Origin: Alphaproteobacteria bacterium | GTDB taxonomy: Bacteria; Pseudomonadota; Alphaproteobacteria; Rickettsiales; UBA8987 | Length of the DNA stretch: 45,229 bases | Assembly (NCBI GenBank): GCA_030429725.1 | Contig: JAUIEX010000011.1 | Coordinates: forward strand, 1-45,229 | Direction: 5' to 3' | Part shown: positions 40,589-45,229 of the stretch, one piece after another | Layout of the letters: every line of letters begins with the position of its first letter | Position numbering within the stretch: position 1 is the stretch's first letter | Translations under genes and position numbers: made by a program | The notes under the pieces: generated by a model | The model's input: the letters and a program-made list of their open reading frames with translations, nothing else | Databases searched by the model: none | Told to the model about the DNA's origin: nothing

Positions 40589-40885
40589 ATGCCGGCAAAT
40601 GATCAAAAAACAGTACACTTAAAATTCTCAGAAGATGAATTGAATGAGATTGATGCATGGAAAGATGCACGCCATATCAGAACGCGTTCTGAGGGGATAC
40701 GCCAGCTCATTCGCATTGCATTGAGTGATAGTGGCGCTTCAGGCGGATTGCAGGAATCCGGCATGAGTTTCCGAAGCCCGAAACCCCCCATGCCGGCGGG
40801 CACGAACCAGGCCATTGAAGAATTCATCCGCGAAGCGGTTCAAAAAGAAGTTGAAAAAGAACTCAGCAAATATAAAAAATCTTAG
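40589..40885 (+). CDS. Ribbon-helix-helix (CopG/Arc-like) protein
   Basis: Residues 8-45 of the 98-residue product match a ribbon-helix-helix DNA-binding fold: a KTVHLKF strand, then EDELNEIDAWKDAR and SEGIRQLIRIALSD helices. The middle is Gly/Pro/Ser-rich, and the C-terminus is a charged helix (IEEFIREAVQKEVEKEL), probably for oligomerisation. ATG 40589 is chosen because GAGA lies 5 nt upstream and the upstream GTG codons (40571, 40574) are not preceded by a site. No toxin gene follows, so an antitoxin role is not supported. Its 3' end overlaps the convergent hemA by 4 nt. Confidence 0.75.
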   Translation: MPANDQKTVHLKFSEDELNEIDAWKDARHIRTRSEGIRQLIRIALSDSGASGGLQESGMSFRSPKPPMPAGTNQAIEEFIREAVQKEVEKELSKYKKS

Positions 40886-42102
40886 GCTCTGTTGAGCATT
40901 TCTTTCAACGCAGCCGCCAGCTGTTGCGCCATTTCTTCGGTATGTTGCGGTGTCGGCGTAATACGCAACCGTTCCCTTCCTTCCGGCACGGTTGGCGCAT
41001 TGATATGCTGCACGAACAGGCCATACTGCTCCATCAAAGCATTTGAAACAGCCCGGCAGCGCTCTGCACCTTCAACAATCACCGGCAGTATATGCGCCTG
41101 CGCAGCGGGCATAATGGCAATGCCTGCCGCTTCCAAAGCAGCGCGTGTGTAAGCCACAGCATGTTGATGTGCCTCACGCTCAGCATTGGAAGATTGCAAA
41201 TGCCGCACACTCGCCATTGCTCCTGCTGCCACTGCCGGTGGCAATGCCGTGGTAAAAATCAGGCCGGGGGCAAAGCTCCTGACATAATCAATCACTGAAG
41301 CGTTGCCGGCAATATAGCCGCCCATAAGGCCATAGGCCTTCCCCAATGTTCCCTGAATCAAGGAGATACGCGGCGCCTGTGCCTGTGCCTGTGCCAGACC
41401 ACCACCGGTGGCGCCATAAAGTCCCACCGCATGCACCTCATCCAGATAGGTCAATGCGCCAAATTCCTCAGCCACATCACATATTTCCGCAATGGGCGCC
41501 ATGTCTCCATCCATGGAATACAGTGATTCAAATGCAATAATTTTAGGCGCGTTCGCCGGCGCTTTCTCAAGCAACATCCGCAGATGTTTCACATTATTAT
41601 GCTGAAAAATATATTTCTGCGCACGCCCCTGCTTAATGCCCTCAATCATGGAGGCATGGTTTTGTTCATCCGAAAAAATAATGCAGTCCGGCAGGCCTTT
41701 TGCCAGCGTTGCCAGAACGGTGGCATTGGTGGTGTAACCGCTGCTCATCACCAGCGCCGCCTCCGTGCCATGCACCTGCGCCAAAGCATGCTCAAGCCGC
41801 ACCAATGGATGGTTGGTTCCGGCAATGTTCCGCGTGCCGCCCGCACCCGCGCCCATGCGCCGCACTGCATCCTGCATCGCATTTAATACCACCGGGTGCT
41901 GCCCCATTCCCAGATAATCATTATTGCACCAGATAATGATTTCTCTGCCGCGCTGATGGTCATACGCATAGGGAAAGCGCCCTGCCAACCGTTCAAACTC
42001 AGAGAACTCACGATAATTTCCATGCAGCTTCAGCATGTTGACCGCAGCTTCAAACTGCTCATGAAACGGCAATATTTTTGCGTGATATCGTGCCTCAGCC
42101 AT
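40882..42102 (-). CDS. hemA: 5-aminolevulinate synthase
   Basis: ALAS condenses glycine and succinyl-CoA into 5-aminolevulinate, the alphaproteobacterial (C4) entry to heme. The PLP lysine is Lys255 in GTLGKAYGLMGGY, with Asp221 in LDEVHAVG for the pyridine nitrogen and GAGAGGTRNIAGT near residue 85. The length of 406 is normal. The AQAQAQA stretch before the PLP strand is encoded by a hexamer repeat and replaces the usual ERDG-type sequence. It overlaps ctaA by 8 nt on the same strand. Succinyl-CoA supply links it to the TCA cycle (sucC in this window). Confidence 0.97.
   Translation of the reverse strand: MAEARYHAKILPFHEQFEAAVNMLKLHGNYREFSEFERLAGRFPYAYDHQRGREIIIWCNNDYLGMGQHPVVLNAMQDAVRRMGAGAGGTRNIAGTNHPLVRLEHALAQVHGTEAALVMSSGYTTNATVLATLAKGLPDCIIFSDEQNHASMIEGIKQGRAQKYIFQHNNVKHLRMLLEKAPANAPKIIAFESLYSMDGDMAPIAEICDVAEEFGALTYLDEVHAVGLYGATGGGLAQAQAQAPRISLIQGTLGKAYGLMGGYIAGNASVIDYVRSFAPGLIFTTALPPAVAAGAMASVRHLQSSNAEREAHQHAVAYTRAALEAAGIAIMPAAQAHILPVIVEGAERCRAVSNALMEQYGLFVQHINAPTVPEGRERLRITPTPQHTEEMAQQLAAALKEMLNRA
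41375..41395 (-). repeat. Hexanucleotide tandem repeat in hemA
   Basis: The plus-strand unit GCCTGT occurs three and a half times and encodes alternating Ala-Gln on the minus strand in the hemA product, in a loop just ahead of the PLP-lysine strand. It is in frame. Confidence 0.8.
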
Positions 42103-43117
42103 AAGCCCGCTGCCGATGCCAAAGGGTTAATGCCGAGGCAAAAACGGCCAAAGCCAGTATTTGATGCATCGAAGCCAGTATTACCGGCACATGATATAAC
42201 AGGGTTTGCACACCCAGCACTATTTGAACACTTAGCAATATCAGTAAGAAGAAAGCCGCGCCTTTAACCCCACCCGGCTTAAACCCACGATAAGCACGCA
42301 TCACCGCCATCAGCGCAAAGCCGGCCACCACAAAAGCAAACCAGCGATGTTGAAATTGCACTGCCGTCGGATTTTCCACATGATTCAACCATAGCGGTTG
42401 CAGCACATGCAATCCTTGAGGAATAAGATCACCATCCATCAGCGGCCAGCTGTTATACGCCAGCCCGGCATCCAGCCCGGCCACCAGCCCTCCCAGCAGC
42501 ACCTGAAGATAAATCAGCAGGCAGGTCATGCCACTCCAACGATGAGGATTCACCGGCACCGGCCGCCCATGCAGGTAGTGCATTGCCTGCCACCAGAGCA
42601 GGCCAAACAGTAAGAAAGCCAGCCCAAGATGCGCCGTCAGGCGATAATGGCTGACCTCCGGCTGATCAACCAGGCCACTTTGCACCATGTACCACCCCAT
42701 GAAGCCCTGCGCCCCACCCAGCAGAAAAATCCCACAAAATTTCAGCACTTCCAGGCCACTTAATCGCCGTGAGATTGCCAGAAAAAACAGCGGCAGGGCA
42801 AACACCAACCCGGTGATCCTGCCTGCCCAGCGATGACCAAATTCCCACCAGAAAATCTGCTTAAATTCTGCCAGTTCCATGCCATAATTTTTCTTCTGAT
42901 ATTCCGGGCTGGCACGGTATTGATCCAGCTCCGCCTGCCATGCCTCTTCACTCACAGGCGGATATTCATGAATCGGGTGCCAGTCCGTCATCGAAAGACC
43001 GCTGCCGGTCAGCCGCGTCAGCCCCCCCACCAGCACCATCACCGCCACCATTACGCAGCAGAAAAATAACCATAGCGCGATGGCGCGGTTTGGTTGCAAT
43101 GGTTGAATGCGAATCAT
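42095..43117 (-). CDS. ctaA: Heme A synthase (COX15/CtaA type 2)
   Basis: CtaA oxidises heme O to heme A for aa3-type oxidases. The product is a membrane protein of about eight helices with the conserved GGLTRLTGSGLSMTDW motif near residue 35, EFGHRWAGR near 95, and a second-half set with histidines (VQFQHRWFAF and ASMHQIL), which bind the heme cofactors. ATG 43117 is preferred (GAGG 4 nt upstream); an in-frame ATG at 43144 adds nine residues. The length of 340 is typical. It precedes and overlaps hemA. A heme-copper-oxidase-like gene starts divergently 56 nt away. Confidence 0.94.
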   Translation of the reverse strand: MIRIQPLQPNRAIALWLFFCCVMVAVMVLVGGLTRLTGSGLSMTDWHPIHEYPPVSEEAWQAELDQYRASPEYQKKNYGMELAEFKQIFWWEFGHRWAGRITGLVFALPLFFLAISRRLSGLEVLKFCGIFLLGGAQGFMGWYMVQSGLVDQPEVSHYRLTAHLGLAFLLFGLLWWQAMHYLHGRPVPVNPHRWSGMTCLLIYLQVLLGGLVAGLDAGLAYNSWPLMDGDLIPQGLHVLQPLWLNHVENPTAVQFQHRWFAFVVAGFALMAVMRAYRGFKPGGVKGAAFFLLILLSVQIVLGVQTLLYHVPVILASMHQILALAVFASALTLWHRQRAYG

Positions 43118-43173
43118 TATACCTCGTATCATAGCAGTTTTCATTACAATCGATAGTTGGTATGTAACGTTCT

Positions 43174-44538
43174 ATGCCATTGTTTTCAACCATCCCTGCC
43201 CGCCACCAATCGCTGGGCAAAGCATGGTTCTCCCTTGGCATTTCTGCGCTGGCCGTCGCCGGGCTTTATGCGGTTTTACTTGTGCTTGCCCGGGCGGACT
43301 GGTTCAAGGACGCACTACCGTTTAAAGATTTCTTTCACACCGCTTTGGTGGTGCATGTTAATCTTTCCGTTTTAACATGGTTACTCTGCTTCTCCAGTGT
43401 GTTATGGAGCATTCCTCAACCAAAATATCTATTATTTCCGAGCTGGCTGGCTTTTGTTTTAACCGCCATCGGCACGGCACTATTTTCTGCAGCGCCCTTC
43501 ATGGCCGAAGGTAACCCACTGCAAAATAACTATGTTCCCATCCTGCAAAGCATGCCTTTTTACCTTGGCCTGATGATCTTTGCCGCAGGCATTACACTGC
43601 AAGCAAGCCTTATCACCATCAAAGGGCTGAAGAGTAAGGCTAAAAATCCTGTGGAACGTTTTGCACTCTGGAGCGCCGGGCTGATCACCCTCATTGCGGC
43701 CGCCTGCTTTCTGCTTTCCCACCATGCCGTGACGGCACCTGCGGCGCAAAGCCTGCTTGGCGCGGAGGAATATTTTGAATTGCTCTTCTGGAGTGCCGGT
43801 CACGCCCTGCAATTCACTTACCTGCAAATCACCCTCCTCTGCTGGTTGGTCTTAGCCGGCGCGGCAGGCTTCAGCATTCCTCCCGCCCGGTTTAACTTAG
43901 CCTTGCTGGCAGGCAATCTTTTGGTCGTGCTTACCGCATTTTACCCCCACGTCACGCACAGCATCACCAGCTTTGAACATCTTGATTTCTATACTCAGCA
44001 AATGCGCATCTTCGGCGGCATTGCAGCCATTATCATTGGCGGCTGGATCGTTTTTTCATGGCTTAAGAAGCCGGCAACCTATCACACGGATGCTTTGCAT
44101 CTGCGCCCGATTTTGCTTTGGTCTATTCTGCTCTTTGGCGCGGGCGGCATCATCGGCTTTATGATTTCCGGCAGCAACACCAAAATCCCGGCGCACTATC
44201 ACGGCTCCATTGTTGGCATCACACTGGCCATGATGGGCATGGCCTATCACATCCTGCCAAGGCTGGGCTTTCCTGCACCCTCCATGCGCCTTTGCCGCAT
44301 TCAGCCATGGCTTTATGGTGGCGGTCAGCTATTACACATCATCGGGCTGGCATGGAGTGGTGGCTATGGCGCATTGCGCAAAACTCCGGGCGCGATGGAA
44401 TCCACTGAAGGCCAAATGGCCATGGGGCTGATGGGCATTGGCGGCCTGCTCTCCATCCTTGGCGGCATCCTGTTCGTTGTCATTTGCTTAAAAACCATGC
44501 TTGGCAAAAAAGAAGGGGCTCATCCAGCCAATGGATAA
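43174..44538 (+). CDS. Heme-copper oxidase subunit I-like membrane protein
   Basis: The 454-residue product has about 12 hydrophobic helices and the core plan of subunit I. His61 (VVHVNLSVLTW) fits the low-spin heme ligand of helix 2 in NorB/cbb3-like members. His210 (FWSAGHALQF) fits a CuB ligand of helix 6. His341 and His343 (IPAHYHGSIVG) fit the two heme ligands of helix 10. In helix 7 the usual adjacent His-His is replaced by His259-x-x-His262 (YPHVTHS). No subunit II or III gene is adjacent. The divergent ctaA neighbour suggests a heme-related role. It might be a divergent oxidase, a NO-reductase-like enzyme or a heme/copper handling paralogue; turnover is not shown. Confidence 0.7.
   Translation: MPLFSTIPARHQSLGKAWFSLGISALAVAGLYAVLLVLARADWFKDALPFKDFFHTALVVHVNLSVLTWLLCFSSVLWSIPQPKYLLFPSWLAFVLTAIGTALFSAAPFMAEGNPLQNNYVPILQSMPFYLGLMIFAAGITLQASLITIKGLKSKAKNPVERFALWSAGLITLIAAACFLLSHHAVTAPAAQSLLGAEEYFELLFWSAGHALQFTYLQITLLCWLVLAGAAGFSIPPARFNLALLAGNLLVVLTAFYPHVTHSITSFEHLDFYTQQMRIFGGIAAIIIGGWIVFSWLKKPATYHTDALHLRPILLWSILLFGAGGIIGFMISGSNTKIPAHYHGSIVGITLAMMGMAYHILPRLGFPAPSMRLCRIQPWLYGGGQLLHIIGLAWSGGYGALRKTPGAMESTEGQMAMGLMGIGGLLSILGGILFVVICLKTMLGKKEGAHPANG
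44490..44508 (+). repeat. 19-bp direct repeat, first copy
   Basis: AAAAACCATGCTTGGCAAA lies inside the last codons of the oxidase-like gene and recurs identically at 44907-44925, 417 bp downstream. The copies bracket the non-coding hairpin-rich gap. Confidence 0.85.
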
Positions 44539-44596
44539 ACCCCTCTTTTTCTTCTTGCCAGCCGGGCGTATTTATTCCCCAGCTGACTGCTTCTTT

Positions 44597-44686
44597 ACTT
44601 CCCAAGCCCCACCGAAGCATGAGGGAGGGAAGTGCGTCGGCGTTTAGAATCTATCTAAACGCCGACACAAGCGAATGTGCATTCGC
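44597..44686. repeat. Three adjacent hairpins (possible structured RNA)
   Basis: The stems are ACTTCCC/GGGAAGT (44597-44603 with 44627-44633), a perfect 12-bp stem GTCGGCGTTTAG/CTAAACGCCGAC (44636-44647 with 44655-44666, 7-nt loop), and GCGAAT/ATTCGC (44671-44676 with 44681-44686). No T-run follows, so a simple terminator is unlikely. Confidence 0.6.
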
Positions 44687-44875
44687 CGTTAAGACATTGG
44701 TCGCATTCTTTTCTCATATAAGAAAAAAAATTAAATTAAAAAAAACAAGCAGCCGAAGTTGCTTGATGGTTTCTCAACAGCGTTAAAACGCACACAGGAT
44801 AACCACGAACCCGAAACAAAGAACGCAGGGCAAAGCCCAAAATAACATTAATAATTTATCAAAATCTTTCTTTCT

Positions 44876-44904
44876 TTGCAAGTAAATTAATCTATTTTTA
44901 ATAT
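44876..44904 (+). promoter_or_regulatory. Candidate promoter for the cyclophilin gene
   Basis: TTGCAA (44876-44881) and TAATAT (44899-44904) are spaced by 17 nt in an AT-rich background, about 70 nt before the start. AT-richness makes chance matches likely. Confidence 0.35.
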
Positions 44905-44906
44905 AA

Positions 44907-44925
44907 AAAAACCATGCTTGGCAAA
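44907..44925 (+). repeat. 19-bp direct repeat, second copy
   Basis: This is an exact copy of 44490-44508, here in non-coding DNA 48 nt before the cyclophilin start. Flanking bases differ apart from the A-run. Confidence 0.85.
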
Positions 44926-44972
44926 GTGCCTGTCACCCGTTAAAAGAGCAGCACACATAATCTGGAGGAACG

Positions 44973-45229
44973 ATGAAATTTTTAACCGCACTGGCATTAT
45001 GCCTGATGACCTTAGGAGCAACCATGGCCAAAGCACAGGATCAAGACCTTGAAAATACGCTTTATTTAGAACTTAAAGATGGCCGTGTGGTTATTGAGCT
45101 TCTGCCGGAAAAGGCACCCAACCATGTGGCGCGCATCAAAGAGCTGGCACGTGAAGAATTTTATGATGGCATTGTGTTTCACCGGGTGATTGATGGCTTC
45201 ATGGCACAAACGGGCGACCCAACAGGCAC
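44973..45229 (+). CDS. Secreted cyclophilin-type peptidyl-prolyl isomerase, N-terminal part
   Basis: The gene runs off the window end after 85 codons. The signal peptide (MKFLTALALCLMTLGATMAKA) is read in two parts: a basic start and hydrophobic core, with AKA/QD as likely cleavage site. The mature start LYLELKDGRVVIELLPEKAP and the HRVIDGFMAQTGDPTG motif are those of cyclophilins, with Arg and Phe of the active site in FHRVI and GFMAQ. It would help fold proteins in the periplasm. GGAGGA lies 3-4 nt before ATG 44973. Confidence 0.93.
   Translation, partial: MKFLTALALCLMTLGATMAKAQDQDLENTLYLELKDGRVVIELLPEKAPNHVARIKELAREEFYDGIVFHRVIDGFMAQTGDPTG

Larger units (their letters stand above)
44539..44972. 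other. 434-bp intergenic gap, structured then AT-rich
   Basis: No convincing gene is visible. The left part holds three consecutive hairpins, the middle an A-rich run with a weak CAAGCA-N8-TGCTTG stem near 44750, and the right part is strongly AT-rich with a candidate promoter for the cyclophilin gene. A frame from 44484 to 44786 exists but looks spurious. A small RNA cannot be excluded. Confidence 0.6.

Noticed and set aside
40589..40885. Ribbon-helix-helix protein as an antitoxin
   Set aside because: No toxin-sized gene follows on the same strand; the next gene is convergent hemA.
44484..44786. A 100-codon open frame over the hairpin-rich gap
   Set aside because: It overlaps the end of the oxidase-like gene in another frame, runs through a perfect 12-bp hairpin, has no ribosome-binding site and its product resembles nothing.

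Overview
The window is a gene-dense, single-chromosome-style stretch (roughly half G+C by eye) from an alphaproteobacterium. The lineage clues are a C4-pathway 5-aminolevulinate synthase, a COX15-type heme A synthase, the order rpsP-rimM-trmD-rplS-leuC-leuD, the divergent pepA-holC / lptF-lptG-lptD-surA-rsmA block, and a valyl-tRNA synthetase of the archaeal type known from Rickettsia. Histidine, leucine, lysine, folate-type pterin and heme genes are all present, so this is not a strongly reduced host-dependent Rickettsia. A relative of Rickettsiales/Holosporales or another deep alphaproteobacterial lineage with a larger metabolism is my best guess.

Layout. 1-2.7 kb (+): end of hemC, hemD, a YihY-type membrane protein and a phytochelatin-synthase-like protease in one tight operon. 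2.7-6.2 kb (-): comF, a small secreted protein, sucC without sucD, a FliJ-like coiled coil and a 2-Cys peroxiredoxin. 6.4-9.7 kb (+): valS, 1094 codons long because five palindromic, G/C-run-bordered repeat modules are inserted in frame. A different palindromic repeat lies just downstream. 9.8-11.1 kb (-): lysA. 11.2-15.2 kb (+): rpsF-rpsR-rplI, a terminator, dnaB and an SbtA-family transporter. 15.3-19.1 kb (-): hisA, hisH, a DUF2628-like membrane protein, holC and pepA. 19.2-25.5 kb (+): lptF-lptG-lptD-surA-rsmA, the outer-membrane LPS export and porin-folding cluster. 25.4-31.1 kb (-): gmk, leuD, a complete yefM-yoeB toxin-antitoxin module with its own promoter and TGTACA operators wedged between leuD and leuC, then rplS-trmD-rimM-rpsP. 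31.2-33.0 kb (-): glmU followed by two small membrane proteins. 33.1-37.1 kb (+): rmuC, a sensor histidine kinase and a receiver protein fused to an RsbW-like ATPase domain. 37.2-40.5 kb (-): metG, folB, a pteridine-reductase-like SDR and an XRE regulator. 40.6-40.9 kb (+): a ribbon-helix-helix protein. 40.9-43.1 kb (-): hemA and ctaA. 43.2-44.5 kb (+): a heme-copper-oxidase subunit I-like protein. 44.5-45.0 kb: a 434-bp non-coding, hairpin-rich, then AT-rich gap. 45.0 kb to the end (+): start of a secreted cyclophilin.

The two most unusual structures are the repeat-riddled valS, in which about 270 codons come from insertions placed between conserved blocks, and the TA module embedded in the leuC-leuD operon with promoter and operators intact. 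No rRNA, tRNA, CRISPR array, insertion sequence or prophage was recognised.
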